Positions 44,749-53,833 of a stretch of 64,000 bases of DNA are shown piece after piece. The notes below the pieces were generated by a model that had not been told where the DNA came from, made no database searches, and worked only from the letters and a program-made list of their open reading frames with translations. Source of the stretch: Lentzea albida (lineage in GTDB: Bacteria > Actinomycetota > Actinomycetes > Mycobacteriales > Pseudonocardiaceae); assembly GCF_900111005.1 (NCBI RefSeq), contig NZ_FOFV01000008.1, forward strand, positions 332,703 through 396,702, read 5' to 3'. How positions within the stretch are numbered: the first letter of the stretch is position 1; each line of letters begins with the position of its first letter. The translations under genes and the position numbers were made by a program.

Positions 44749-45988
44749 CGAGCCCCTGCACGTCCTCGTAGCTGAACGCCGGTGCCGTTCCACCGTCGCG
44801 CACGGCCTCCGCGGTCGCGACGGTGTGGTGCAGTGCCGCCCTGAACAGCAGTGATCCGGTGCTGACGCGCTTGACGCCCAGCTCGCCGAGCTCCTTCGGC
44901 GTGCGCTGCTGGGCCAGCACGTTCAGCGGCGCGAGGGCGGCCAGCTGCTCGATCTCGCGGGGATCGGTGAGACCCGCGACGAAGATCCCGTCCGCGCCGG
45001 CGTCGACGTACCGGCGGGCGCGGTCAGCGGTCTCCTCGGGTGCCAGGCCCAGCCAGTGGGTGTCGATGCGGGCGTTGAGGAACACGCCGGGCGCGCGGGT
45101 CTTGACGGCGGTGATCAGCTCGGCCTGTTCGGCGGGGGTGGCGAGGCCGTGCGGGCGGCCGTCCTCCAGGTTGACGCCCGCGACCCCGAGTCCGGCCACC
45201 AGGTCCGCGACCTCCCGCGGCGGCGCCCCGAACCCGGACTCCAGGTCGGCCGTGACGGGGAACGGCAGGTCCGCGAGCAGCCGGGCCAGCGCGACGGCCT
45301 GGTCGCCTGCCAGGCCCGTGCCGTCCGGGATGCCGTGCGCGGCGGCCACCCCGAGGCTCGTCGTGCCGACCGCCGGAAAGCCCGCCGCGTGCAGGGCGAC
45401 GGCGGAGGCGTGGTCCCAGGCGTTGGGGAGGACCAGCGGTTCCGCCTGGTGGTGCAGGGCCCGGAACGCCATGTTCTTGGCGATTCGAGTCGCCAGGTGC
45501 CGTCCGGGACAGGCGTGCGGACCGCGGCCGAACGGGTGGTCCGCCAGGCCGACCTCGATCACGCCGTCGGCGCCGGCCCTGCGGGTGATCGGGACCGGCG
45601 GCGCGGTGTCGCCCGTGCGGAGGTGGTCGGCGAGGGCGTGCGTGGCGGCCCAGGCCTGCACGAGCAGGCCGATCCGGGCGGCCGTCTCCTCGTCGTGGGT
45701 GGTGGCCAGGCGTTCGACGGCGGCGTCGGCTGCCGTGGTGATCGGCTCGTGGGGCTGGTAGCTCGGGGCGATGCGGGCGATGTCGTCCAACGAGCCCGGC
45801 AGGCCGAGCGCGGTGGCCAGCTCGTCGAGGGTGGTGGCCTGCAGGCCGTCCAGCAGCCGCTCGGTCAGGGCGCGTCGGCGGGTGTGGTCGGGGCCGTTGC
45901 TGAACCTCACCACGGACGACCTGAGCCAGGCCACGCCCGCGTCTCCTGGCGAGACCGACGGGACCGGCAGCAGCAGCTCTTCGCTCAT
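44717..45988 (-). CDS. Fusion of a cytochrome P450-like segment to an isocitrate lyase/PEP mutase family enzyme
   Basis: 423 residues from ATG 45988. Residues 1-175 resemble the ends of a bacterial P450: VVRFSNGPDHTRRRALTERLL (27-47, like the P450 B-C region) and HPFGRGPHACPGRHLA (151-166) with the heme-thiolate Cys160. Most of the P450 core (I-helix, ExxR) is missing, with only about 110 residues between. From M173 on it is a complete isocitrate lyase/PEP mutase barrel (LVLPNAWDHASAVALHAAGFPAVGTTS, VTADLESGFG, GVNLEDG, FLNARIDTHW). Divergent from an ArsR-type regulator, with a palindromic site between. What the P450-like part does is unknown. Confidence 0.85.
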   Translation of the reverse strand: MSEELLLPVPSVSPGDAGVAWLRSSVVRFSNGPDHTRRRALTERLLDGLQATTLDELATALGLPGSLDDIARIAPSYQPHEPITTAADAAVERLATTHDEETAARIGLLVQAWAATHALADHLRTGDTAPPVPITRRAGADGVIEVGLADHPFGRGPHACPGRHLATRIAKNMAFRALHHQAEPLVLPNAWDHASAVALHAAGFPAVGTTSLGVAAAHGIPDGTGLAGDQAVALARLLADLPFPVTADLESGFGAPPREVADLVAGLGVAGVNLEDGRPHGLATPAEQAELITAVKTRAPGVFLNARIDTHWLGLAPEETADRARRYVDAGADGIFVAGLTDPREIEQLAALAPLNVLAQQRTPKELGELGVKRVSTGSLLFRAALHHTVATAEAVRDGGTAPAFSYEDVQGLVSRGTRSAAG

Positions 45989-46008
45989 GCCCGACGACGG
46001 TAGGGGCT

Positions 46009-46036
46009 GGACGCTTCGGTGCCGGCCGAAGTGTCC
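46009..46036. promoter_or_regulatory. Inverted repeat between the ArsR-type and fusion genes
   Basis: GGACGCTTCGG (46009-46019) and CCGAAGTGTCC (46026-46036) pair at 10 of 11 positions with a 6-base spacer. The site is 20 bases upstream of the fusion gene's ATG and 18 bases upstream of the regulator's GTG, as expected for an ArsR-type operator controlling both. Confidence 0.6.
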
Positions 46037-46054
46037 TGGCCGCAGAATGGCGGG

Positions 46055-46705
46055 GTGGAAGCACTCGCCCAGGTCGCCGGACTGCTCGCGGACTCCACGC
46101 GTGCCGCGATCTGCGGCGCCCTGCTCGACGGACGGGCCTGGACCGCGAGGGAACTCGCCGCGCACGCCGGAGTCGCCGCCTCCACCGCCAGCGAGCACCT
46201 GACGAAGCTGGTCGAGGGCGGCGTGCTGGTCGAGCACCGGCAGGGACGGCACCGGTACGTCGCGCTGGCCGGACCGCACGTCGCGGAGCTGCTGGAGGCG
46301 ATGGTCGCGTTCGCCGGGCCGCAGGTGGCGCCGCGCGGCTTGCGGGCGGCCGCGGTGTCGGAGGCGATGGCTCGGGGGCGGACCTGCTACGACCACCTCG
46401 CGGGGAAGCTCGGCATCGCGCTGAAGCGCGGGCTTCTCGAACTCGGAGTCGTCAGCGCCGAACTGACGATCACCGAGCCGGGCATGATCTGGCTGAAGGA
46501 GCTCGGCTTCGAGCCCGGGAAGCGCCAGCTCAGCCGGGCCTGCCTCGACTGGACCGAACGCGTCCCCCATCTCGCCGGAGCCGCCGGAGCGTTCCTGTGC
46601 GAGGCGTTCCTCGAACGGGAGTGGGTGCGCAGGATCGGCACGGGTCGCGCGGTGGTGCTCACGCCTGTGGGCGAGCAGGCCTGGAAGGCCCTCGGGCTTA
46701 CTTGA
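46055..46705 (+). CDS. ArsR-type winged-helix transcriptional regulator
   Basis: 216 residues from GTG 46055; the in-frame start at 46019 lies in the operator and is rejected. The N-terminal winged helix ([48 protein letters not shown], about 8-57) is of the ArsR type. About 120 C-terminal residues form a second domain containing another helical/winged-helix-like segment and Cys residues ([23 protein letters not shown]). No metal-site CxC motif is evident. Probably regulates the divergent fusion gene. Confidence 0.9.
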   Translation: MEALAQVAGLLADSTRAAICGALLDGRAWTARELAAHAGVAASTASEHLTKLVEGGVLVEHRQGRHRYVALAGPHVAELLEAMVAFAGPQVAPRGLRAAAVSEAMARGRTCYDHLAGKLGIALKRGLLELGVVSAELTITEPGMIWLKELGFEPGKRQLSRACLDWTERVPHLAGAAGAFLCEAFLEREWVRRIGTGRAVVLTPVGEQAWKALGLT

Positions 46706-47594
46706 CCCGGCGCCGGTAGGCCATGGTGGCCGCCACCGCCCCGGCCAGCGCGCCGGCGCCCAGCACCGACGGCACGCCGATCTTGGCCGCCTTGCGGCCG
46801 GTGCGGAAGTCGCGGATCTCCCAGCCCTTGCGCCGCGACACCTCGCGCAGCTGCGAGTCCGGGTTCACGGCCACCGCGGTGCCCACCACGGACAGCATCG
46901 GCACGTCGTTCGACGAGTCCGAGTACGCGGTGCAGCGACGCAGGTCGAGGCCCTCCTTGGCGGCCAGCGACCGCACGGCCTGCGCCTTGGCCTTGCCGTG
47001 CAGGAGGTCGCCGACCAGGCGGCCCGTGTAGATGCCGTTCTCCGACTCGGAGACGGTGCCCAGGGCACCCGTCAGGCCGAGACGGCGGGCGATGATCTGC
47101 GCGAGCTCGACGGGCGTGGCGGTGACGAGCCAGACCCGCTGGCCCGCGTCGAGGTGCATCTGGGCGAGGGCCTGGGTGCCCTTCCAGATGCGGTCGGCCA
47201 TCAGCTCGTCGTAGATCTCCTCGCCCAGCGAGACGAGTTCGGCGACGCTGCGGCCCGAGACGAACGACAGCGCCTGCTCGCGGGAGGCCTTGACGGACTC
47301 CGGGTCCTCGCGGCCGCCGACGCGGAACTTCAGCTGCTGCCAGACGAAGCCCGCGAGGTCGGAGGAGGAGAAGTACTTGCGCGCGGCGAGGCCGCGGGCG
47401 AAGTGGAAGATCGACGCGCCCATCATCATCGTGTTGTCCACGTCGAAGAAGGCGGCCGCCGTCAGGTCGGGCGGGACGGTCAGCGCGGTCTCGAGCTCCG
47501 GCGCCATCGCGGCGGCCTGGATCGCCGCCTCTGCCGATGCCTCGCCGGCCAGCTCGGCCAGCCGGTCGCTCTCCACGTCACGCTTGCCTGCCAT
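46698..47594 (-). CDS. HAD-IB family hydrolase (SerB1-like)
   Basis: 298 residues from ATG 47594. HAD motifs: [12 protein letters not shown] (motif I, D-x-D), VTATPVE (motif II) and [14 protein letters not shown] (motif III/IV), with a helical cap typical of HAD-IB phosphoserine phosphatase-like enzymes. A C-terminal hydrophobic segment (about 272-292) could anchor it to the membrane. It matches Rv0505c-type SerB1 by position and sequence pattern; the true substrate may be a phospholipid or phosphosugar. Overlaps the ArsR-type gene by 8 bases, tail to tail. Confidence 0.92.
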   Translation of the reverse strand: MAGKRDVESDRLAELAGEASAEAAIQAAAMAPELETALTVPPDLTAAAFFDVDNTMMMGASIFHFARGLAARKYFSSSDLAGFVWQQLKFRVGGREDPESVKASREQALSFVSGRSVAELVSLGEEIYDELMADRIWKGTQALAQMHLDAGQRVWLVTATPVELAQIIARRLGLTGALGTVSESENGIYTGRLVGDLLHGKAKAQAVRSLAAKEGLDLRRCTAYSDSSNDVPMLSVVGTAVAVNPDSQLREVSRRKGWEIRDFRTGRKAAKIGVPSVLGAGALAGAVAATMAYRRRVK

Positions 47595-47635
47595 GTCACA
47601 AGCCTAGCGATCCGGTTCGCCGGAAACCGCCCGAC

Positions 47636-48712
47636 TCAGCCGAAGCTGATGCCGGGCAGCAGCGGGAGCGAGATGCTCGGCAGCGGGAGGGGCAGCGGGA
47701 TCGTGATCCCCGGCCTGCTCGTCGAGGGCTGGGGGGAGGTGCCCGGCTTCGACGTCGGCGCGGCCGAGGAGCCCGGTGCGACCGACTGGGTGGGCTGCAC
47801 CGGCGGGTCCGCCGAACCGGACGGGACCGGCACGCCCGACCGGGTGGGCGCCACCGAGGACGGCCTGCTGCCCGGTGAGGTGCTCGGGTCCGGGACGACC
47901 GGGACGCAGTCGTCCTTGGCCGGCAGCGGGCCGAGCGTGTCCGAGGAACCGCTGGTCACGACGTCGCAGCCGGCGCGGGCGGCCAGGTCGTGGGCGCGCT
48001 GGGCGATGCTCGCGAGCAGCCACATCGTGGTCTCGGCGTGGGCGCGCGCGTCGTCGGGCAGGCGGGGTCGCAGGGTGCCGAGCTTCTCGTACTGCCCGAG
48101 CGCCCAGTCGCGGAGGTCCGGCAGCGCCGCCTTGTCGGAGGTCGTCGCGTACGCGGTGAGCTGGCGGGAGCCCTCCACCGCGTCGGCGTCGAGGTCGGTG
48201 AGGGCCGTGAGCTGCGCGGACGAGGCGGAGGACCGGTCGGCCAGCGTCTCCATCTCGGTGACGCGGGAGGCGGCGAACTCGAGGTGCTTGAGGGCGCGGT
48301 CCTGGTCGTCGAACGTCAGGCCGAGCGAGGCGCTTTCGGTGGTGCGCTTGACGCCGTAGAGCGGGTCTCCCGGGAGCGCGTCACGGCTGAGCAGCACGCT
48401 CATACCGGTGAGGGACAACAGCAAGCAGAGGACCGCGGCTGCCGCGACCGCCACCCGCCCGCGCGCTCCCACGCGTCTTACCGACGGGAGCACCAGGGGC
48501 TTCTCCGGTGGCGGCGCGGTGAGGATGCGCTGTTTCATCCGTTCGCGTGTATCGGCGTCCGGGCCGACGTCCATCTTCCGGAGGAGTTCGACGATCGCGA
48601 GGTCCTCAGCGAGGTCGTCGTTCCCCACCGGCTGTGGGCCGCCTTCAACGGCACGGGCGAATCGCTCGTGCTCCGTCTGCCGCCACCGCGGTGTTCTTCC
48701 CTTGCCGTCCAT
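47636..48712 (-). CDS. DUF5667 membrane protein, probable anti-sigma partner
   Basis: 358 residues from ATG 48712. A cytoplasmic N-terminus (about 1-85) precedes one membrane helix (RVAVAAAAVLCLLLSLTGMSVLL, about 86-108), then an extracytoplasmic DUF5667 domain (about 110-235) and a Ser/Pro-rich tail ending in a PLPLPLPSISLPLLPG repeat. Genes of this kind follow BldN-like sigma factors, where the membrane partner (RsbN) is the anti-sigma factor. It lies 54 bases downstream of the sigma gene, so this role is likely here. Confidence 0.85.
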   Translation of the reverse strand: MDGKGRTPRWRQTEHERFARAVEGGPQPVGNDDLAEDLAIVELLRKMDVGPDADTRERMKQRILTAPPPEKPLVLPSVRRVGARGRVAVAAAAVLCLLLSLTGMSVLLSRDALPGDPLYGVKRTTESASLGLTFDDQDRALKHLEFAASRVTEMETLADRSSASSAQLTALTDLDADAVEGSRQLTAYATTSDKAALPDLRDWALGQYEKLGTLRPRLPDDARAHAETTMWLLASIAQRAHDLAARAGCDVVTSGSSDTLGPLPAKDDCVPVVPDPSTSPGSRPSSVAPTRSGVPVPSGSADPPVQPTQSVAPGSSAAPTSKPGTSPQPSTSRPGITIPLPLPLPSISLPLLPGISFG

Positions 48713-48766
48713 CTCAGCCCGAGTAACGAAGTTGATCTGCTTTGGGTTACGCCCCTGCGATCGCGA

Positions 48767-49384
48767 TCACCGCAACCAGGACGGGAGGATCTGTGCGAGC
48801 CGTCGCACGGCCCGGTGTTGCAACGCCTTCACGGCGCCCTCGTTGCGGTCCATGAGCTGCGCGACCTCGGACACCGACTTGCCCTCGATGAACCTCAGCA
48901 CGATGCACTCGCGCTGGTCGTCACCCAACTGGGAAACGCACCGGAGCAGCTCCGCGTTGGTCGCCTCGGTCATAACCTCCTGCTCGGGACCGCTCGTCTC
49001 CTCGCGGTTGTCCTGCAGCTCGGCGGTCGTGACCTCGAGCCGGTAGCGGCTCGACTTCACGTGGTCGAACACGATGTTGCGGGCGATCGTGACGAACCAC
49101 GCGCCCACGTCGCGGCCCTGGTAGCTGACCGATCCGATGCTCCGCAGCGCGCGCAGGAACGTCTCGCTGGTGACGTCCTCGGCGAACGCGCGATCGCCGC
49201 CCACCCGGAAGAGGACGTAGCGGAACACCATGTCGACGTACTTGTCGTACAGCACTCCGAACGCCCCGGTGTCACCCTGCTGGGCGGCCTTGACGAGCTG
49301 CCACGGCTCGTCGGCGTCGTCGTGCTGACCCCCCGTCATGGTCCGGGTGGTCCTGATCGTGTTCGGTCGTGCCCGCGCGGTCAT
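48767..49384 (-). CDS. ECF sigma factor, BldN-like
   Basis: 205 residues from ATG 49384, which has GGAGGTG 10 bases upstream; ATG 49339 is an alternative. Region 2 (DTGAFGVLYDKYVDMVFRYVLFRVGGDRAFAEDVTSETFLRAL ... GAWFVTIARNIVFDHVKSSRYRLE) and region 4 (LGDDQRECIVLRFIEGKSVSEVAQLMDRNEGAVKALQHRAVRRLAQIL) are complete. The sequence resembles Streptomyces BldN, which drives aerial development, and the DUF5667 neighbour strengthens that. Promoter specificity here is unknown. Confidence 0.9.
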   Translation of the reverse strand: MTARARPNTIRTTRTMTGGQHDDADEPWQLVKAAQQGDTGAFGVLYDKYVDMVFRYVLFRVGGDRAFAEDVTSETFLRALRSIGSVSYQGRDVGAWFVTIARNIVFDHVKSSRYRLEVTTAELQDNREETSGPEQEVMTEATNAELLRCVSQLGDDQRECIVLRFIEGKSVSEVAQLMDRNEGAVKALQHRAVRRLAQILPSWLR

Positions 49385-49493
49385 CGGCTCGCGGCACCTC
49401 CACAGAGTCGCCGTGGCGGCAGCATACGTGTTGTTACTCCGTAGTAGGTAGCGGACGGGCTTGCTGTGTGGAGACGTGCGAACCGCGGCTTCA

Positions 49494-49505
49494 TGACGCT
49501 CGTCA
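49494..49505. promoter_or_regulatory. 12-bp palindrome upstream of the acyl-CoA synthetase
   Basis: TGACGCTCGTCA is a 5-bp inverted repeat with a 2-base centre, 45 bases upstream of the ATG at 49551 in a 166-base divergent promoter region. It could be an operator for a fatty-acid-type regulator. No regulator gene is adjacent. Confidence 0.35.
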
Positions 49506-49550
49506 CGCGTGGAAGACTGCTCGAAGCGTCCAGTTGTTCATGAGGAGGCC

Positions 49551-51026
49551 ATGTTGACTTCCGCTCGCAATGTCTCAGATCTGGTCCGCGCCTCGGCACA
49601 GCGGGGACCGGGCCACGCCGCCTTGGTCGACGTGGCGAGCGGAAAGAGCCTCACGTGGGAGACCATCGACGGCGCGGTCGATGCTTTCGCCCGCCATTTG
49701 GCTGATTCAGGACTCGAATCGGGCGACCGGGTGGCGGTACGGCTGCCCACGAGCCCCGAGTTCGTGGTCGCCGTGTTCGGGATTCTCCGTGCGGGCGGCG
49801 TCGTGGTCCCCACCGGCCCCGGCATCCCGCCGCGTGAGCTCCAGCGCATCCTCGCCGACTCCGGCGCCGCGCTGCTCGTGGGCGACGGCGAGGGGTCCGA
49901 CGCCGCGGTCCTCGACGCCCCGAACGTCGAGGCCACCGCTGAGCCGTTCGAGGCCGTCCGCGGCGGCGAGGACCTGGCCGTCCTCGGCTACACCTCGGGC
50001 ACGTCCGGCGTGCCGCGCGGCGCGATGCTGTCCCACCGCGCGCTGATCGCGAACGTCACCCAGTGCGCCTCCCTGCGCCCCGCCCCCGTGACGGCGGGCG
50101 ACAGGGTGCTGCTCGCACTGCCGTTGTTCCACGTCTACGGCCTCGGCCCCGGCCTGCTGCAGGTCGCGGGCGCGGGCGCCACGGCGGTCCTGCTGGAGCG
50201 CTTCGACCCGTCGCACGCCCTGGACGTCATCGAGCAGCACCGCGTCACCACGATGGTCGGCGTGCCGCCCATGTACCGGGCGCTGCTCGCCCACCCCGTC
50301 GAGGTGCTGCGCGAGAAGCTCGCCACGGTCCGCCTGTTCACCTCGGGCGCGGCGCCGTTGCCCGCGGGCGTCATCGCGGAGATGAAGGGCGCGATCGGCA
50401 TCCCGGTCTACGAGGGCTACGGCCTCACCGAGACGGGCCCCGTGCTGACGTCCACGCTGGTCGGCGGCACCCCGAAGCCCGGCTCGGTCGGCCAGGCGCT
50501 GCCGGGCGTCGAGATCCGCCTGGTCGACACCGACGGCTCGGTGCTCGACATCGACGAGGACGAGCCCGGCACCGGCCTGGTGTCCGCGCGCGGCGCGAAC
50601 CTGTTCAGCGGCTACTGGCCCGACGGCGCCCACGGCCCGGACGCCTCCGGCTGGTTCCGCACGGGTGACGTCGGCTTCATCGACGCCGACGGCGACCTGC
50701 ACCTGGTCGACCGCGCGGGCGACCTGATCATCGTCAACGGCTTCAACGTCTACCCGCACGAGGTCGAGCAGGTCGTCGGCGAACTGGACGGGGTGCTGGA
50801 GGCCGCGGCCGTCGGCGTGCCCGACGAGAGGACCGGCGAGTCGGTGAAGGTCGTGATCGTCCTGCGCGACGGCCAGGAGCTGACCGGCGACGAGGTCGTC
50901 GCCCACTGCACCGCCCGCCTGGCCAAGTTCAAGGTGCCGACCTCGGTGGAGTTCGCCCCGGCCCTGCCGCACTCGCCGACCGGCAAGCTGGCCCGTGCGG
51001 TGCTGCGCAAGCCCCTGGGAGCATGA
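49551..51026 (+). CDS. Acyl-CoA synthetase (AMP-binding)
   Basis: 491 residues from ATG 49551 directly after GAGGAGGCC. ANL motifs LGYTSGTSGVPRGAMLSHRALIANV (near 155), YEGYGLTETGPV (near 290), GWFRTGDVGFIDADGDLHLVDRAGDLIIVNGFNVYPHEVE (near 370) and the C-terminal GKLARAVLRK with the catalytic Lys are complete. It activates a carboxylate to the CoA thioester; a fatty acid is the most common substrate. Divergent from the sigma factor and followed by a glutaredoxin-like gene 4 bases later. Confidence 0.93.
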   Translation: MLTSARNVSDLVRASAQRGPGHAALVDVASGKSLTWETIDGAVDAFARHLADSGLESGDRVAVRLPTSPEFVVAVFGILRAGGVVVPTGPGIPPRELQRILADSGAALLVGDGEGSDAAVLDAPNVEATAEPFEAVRGGEDLAVLGYTSGTSGVPRGAMLSHRALIANVTQCASLRPAPVTAGDRVLLALPLFHVYGLGPGLLQVAGAGATAVLLERFDPSHALDVIEQHRVTTMVGVPPMYRALLAHPVEVLREKLATVRLFTSGAAPLPAGVIAEMKGAIGIPVYEGYGLTETGPVLTSTLVGGTPKPGSVGQALPGVEIRLVDTDGSVLDIDEDEPGTGLVSARGANLFSGYWPDGAHGPDASGWFRTGDVGFIDADGDLHLVDRAGDLIIVNGFNVYPHEVEQVVGELDGVLEAAAVGVPDERTGESVKVVIVLRDGQELTGDEVVAHCTARLAKFKVPTSVEFAPALPHSPTGKLARAVLRKPLGA

Positions 51027-51030
51027 GGGC

Positions 51031-51270
51031 ATGTCCCACCACGTGACGTTGATGAGCCGGGTGTCGTGCCACGCCTGCGAGGAAGCCGCCGTCGAGATCG
51101 AGCGGATCTGCGCGGAGGTGGGTGCCACCTGGTCCGTCGAGGACGTCGACAGCGACCCGGAGCTGCGGGCCGAGTACGGCGACCGGGTGCCGGTGTTCCT
51201 GGTGGACGGGGCCGAGCACGGGTACTGGAAGGTGGAGGAGGACCGCCTGCGGGCGGCCCTCGCCGGCTAG
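51031..51270 (+). CDS. Glutaredoxin-like thiol oxidoreductase
   Basis: 79 residues from ATG 51031. A minimal thioredoxin fold (DUF836 type) with a C-x-x-C active site, SCHACEEAAVEI, and the cis-Pro in VPVFLVDG. In M. tuberculosis a similar small protein (Rv0508) precedes hemA, as I recall, which fits the present order. It may work with mycothiol as reductant; that is inference. Confidence 0.9.
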   Translation: MSHHVTLMSRVSCHACEEAAVEIERICAEVGATWSVEDVDSDPELRAEYGDRVPVFLVDGAEHGYWKVEEDRLRAALAG

Positions 51271-51402
51271 GGCGCTCGCGGGTCGGGGTGGTGTGACCGC
51301 GCCACCTGCACCCCCACCCGTCGGTGGCCGTCGTCCCGAAGTTGATTACCGGCCCCTTACGACTTCGGCGAACCACCACCTCACTGGTGTCGAATTAGAA
51401 CC

Positions 51403-52872
51403 ATGAAGCCCGCCAAGGCCGCCCTCACCGGACTGCTCGCGCTCGTCGCCGCCCTCGCGGCCGGGCACCTGGTGGCGGCCTTCGTCGGCCTGAGCGCCTC
51501 CCCGTACCTGGCCGTGGGCAACGCGTTCATCGACATCACCCCGTCCTGGCTGAAGGACTTCGCCGTCGAGACGTTCGGCACCGCCGACAAGCTCGTGCTG
51601 CTCCTCGGCATGGCGGTCGTCCTCGCGGGCATCGCCGTGGGCGCGGGCCTCGCCAGCCGGAACAACCCGGGGCCGGGCACGCTGGTCGTCGTGCTGCTCG
51701 GGTTCGTGGGCGTCATCGCCGTCGTGACCAGGCCCGACGTCGGCCAGCTCGCCCTGCTCGCGCCCGTGGCCAGCACCGCCGCGGGCGCCTACGTGTTCCG
51801 CTACCTGCACAAAGAGGCCCAGGACAGCGAGAGCAGGCGCGGGTTTCTGATCACCGCGGGCCTGGCCGTCACGGCGGGTGTCGTGGGGCAGGTCTTCGGC
51901 GCGCGGACGGACGTCGAGGGCAGCAGGCAGGCCGTCGGCGACCTCACGCCCAAGACCAAGGCACCGGAGATCCCGCTCGGCGCCGACTTCGTGCAGGACG
52001 GCACCCCGAGCTTCATCACCAGCGGCAAGGACTTCTACCGGATCGACACGGCGCTGAGCGTGCCGCGCATCCGGGCCGAGGAGTGGGCGCTGCGCGTGCA
52101 CGGCATGGTCGAGCGGCCGATGGTGCTCACCTTCGACGAGATCCGGCAGCGGGACCTGGTCGAGGAGACCGTCACGCTGACGTGCGTCTCCAACGAGGTC
52201 GGCGGGCCGTACATCTCCACCGGCAACTTCGTCGGCATCCGGATCGGCGACGTGCTGCGGGAGGCCGGCGTCAAGCAGGGCGCCGACCAGCTGTTCAGCA
52301 CCAGCGACGACGGGTTCACGGCCGGCAGCCCGCTCGACTACGTCCTCGAGAACGGCCTGATCGCCATCGGCATGAACGGCGAGCCGCTGCCCGCCGAGCA
52401 CGGGTTCCCGGCGCGGCTCGTCGTGCCCGGCCTCTACGGCTACGTCTCCGCGACCAAGTGGGTCACCGACCTCAACGTCACCACGTTCGCGAAGGACCAG
52501 GGCTACTGGATCCCGCGCGGCTGGGCGACGCGGGCGCCGATCAAGGCGTCCTCGCGCATCGACCGCCCGAAGCGGATGCAGAAGGTGCCGGGGAAGTCGG
52601 TCATCGCCGGAACGGCGTGGGCGCAGCCCAAGGGCGTGGCCAAGGTCGAGGTCCGCGTCGACGGCGGCCCGTGGCAGGAGGCCCAGCTCGGGGCCGACGT
52701 CAGCGACACCACCTGGCGCATGTGGCGGCTGGAGCTGGAGCTGTCCCGGGGCAGTCACACGGTCGAGTGCAGGGCCACCGACAAGTCCGGCCAGACGCAG
52801 GACCAGGCACGCCTGGACCCGGTTCCCGACGGTGCGACGGGATGGCATTCGGTCACCTTCACCGTCGAGTAG
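51403..52872 (+). CDS. Membrane-anchored molybdopterin-dependent oxidoreductase (sulfite oxidase-like)
   Basis: 489 residues from ATG 51403. Four hydrophobic helices in the first 140 residues anchor it. The sulfite-oxidase molybdopterin domain (about 180-380) has VTLTCVSNEVGGPYISTGNFVGI with the molybdenum-ligand Cys261 and LVVPGLYGYVSATKWV. A Mo-co dimerisation domain (about 395-489) follows. It probably oxidises or reduces a small substrate outside the cell. The exact substrate of this YedY/sulfite-oxidase-like class is unknown. Confidence 0.92.
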   Translation: MKPAKAALTGLLALVAALAAGHLVAAFVGLSASPYLAVGNAFIDITPSWLKDFAVETFGTADKLVLLLGMAVVLAGIAVGAGLASRNNPGPGTLVVVLLGFVGVIAVVTRPDVGQLALLAPVASTAAGAYVFRYLHKEAQDSESRRGFLITAGLAVTAGVVGQVFGARTDVEGSRQAVGDLTPKTKAPEIPLGADFVQDGTPSFITSGKDFYRIDTALSVPRIRAEEWALRVHGMVERPMVLTFDEIRQRDLVEETVTLTCVSNEVGGPYISTGNFVGIRIGDVLREAGVKQGADQLFSTSDDGFTAGSPLDYVLENGLIAIGMNGEPLPAEHGFPARLVVPGLYGYVSATKWVTDLNVTTFAKDQGYWIPRGWATRAPIKASSRIDRPKRMQKVPGKSVIAGTAWAQPKGVAKVEVRVDGGPWQEAQLGADVSDTTWRMWRLELELSRGSHTVECRATDKSGQTQDQARLDPVPDGATGWHSVTFTVE

Positions 52873-52953
52873 GCGCTCACCCCGTAGTGATCATGAACCG
52901 AGGAAGCGCTGGTCACGCCCTGTCACCGGGGCTGTGACACCCGATCACCGACT

Positions 52954-52981
52954 TTGTGCATGCGTTCACAAGCGGTACGGT
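52954..52981 (+). promoter_or_regulatory. Rex operator overlapping the rex promoter
   Basis: TTGTGCATGCGTTCACAA (52954-52971) is nearly the actinobacterial Rex operator (TGTGAACGCGTTCACA in Streptomyces). It overlaps a possible -35 (TTGTGC, 52954-52959), 16 bases before TACGGT (52976-52981). Rex should bind here and be released by NADH, giving redox autoregulation of rex and possibly of the heme genes downstream. Confidence 0.82.
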
Positions 52982-53040
52982 GTGGGTATCACCAGCGCCG
53001 CGGACTCCCTGCGGTGAAGCACACCCGGAGGTCGGAGAGC

Positions 53041-53796
53041 GTGGCAGCACAGCGGGGCGAAGGTGAGACGACCACCACCCCTGCGGAGCCCGCCGACAGG
53101 GAGCGCGCCCGTGCGATCCCCGAGGCGGCCGTGGCCCGGCTCGCCGTCTACCTCCGCGTCCTTTCCGGCATGGCCGACCAGGGCGTCACGGCGGTCTCCA
53201 GCGAGGAACTGAGCCAGGCGGCCGGCGTCAACGCGGCGAAGCTCCGCAAGGACCTGAGCTACATCGGCAGCTACGGCACGAGGGGCGTCGGGTACGACGT
53301 CGAGGTCCTCGTGAGCCACATAGAGCGCATCCTGGGCCTCACGCGCAACCACTCGGTGGCCGTCGTCGGCATCGGTAACCTTGGTCACGCTCTCGCGAAC
53401 TACGGCGGCTTCCCCGGCCGCGGTTTCCCGGTCACCGCCCTCTTCGACGTGGACGCCGATCTCATCGGAATCCCTGTTGGGGGCATTCCCGTCAACCACA
53501 TCGACGAGATCACCGCGATCTGCCTCGAGCGCGAGGTGTCGATCGGCGTCATCGCGACGCCGCCACCGGCCGCTCAGTCGGTTTGCGACCGTTTGGTATC
53601 TGCGGGCGTCCAGTGCATTCTTAATTTCGCACCGGTTGTCCTTCAGGTTCCAGACAACGTCGAGGTGCGCAAGGTTGACTTGGCGGTCGAGATGCAGATC
53701 CTGTCGTTCCACGTCGCTCGACGTGCGGACGAGGCTGCCAGCGTCTCGGTCGGCAACAACGGACTCGGTGTGGACGGGATGGTGATTCGCCCGTGA
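53041..53796 (+). CDS. rex: Redox-sensing transcriptional repressor Rex
   Basis: 251 residues from GTG 53041 behind CGGAGGTCGGAGAGC; the longer in-frame start lies in the operator. N-terminal winged helix ([56 protein letters not shown]), NADH-binding Rossmann domain ([17 protein letters not shown]) and the C-terminal domain-swapping helix ([14 protein letters not shown]). It represses respiratory genes at low NADH/NAD+. Its location 37 bases before hemA suggests that heme synthesis follows redox state. Confidence 0.97.
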   Translation: MAAQRGEGETTTTPAEPADRERARAIPEAAVARLAVYLRVLSGMADQGVTAVSSEELSQAAGVNAAKLRKDLSYIGSYGTRGVGYDVEVLVSHIERILGLTRNHSVAVVGIGNLGHALANYGGFPGRGFPVTALFDVDADLIGIPVGGIPVNHIDEITAICLEREVSIGVIATPPPAAQSVCDRLVSAGVQCILNFAPVVLQVPDNVEVRKVDLAVEMQILSFHVARRADEAASVSVGNNGLGVDGMVIRP

Positions 53797-53833
53797 GCGT
53801 GAGCCAGGCGGCTCCGGCAGACGTGGTGAGTGC

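Noticed and set aside
45989..46570. N-terminal extension of the P450-like fusion protein
   Set aside because: It would run antisense through most of the ArsR-type gene and the operator; the P450-like similarity begins right after ATG 45988.
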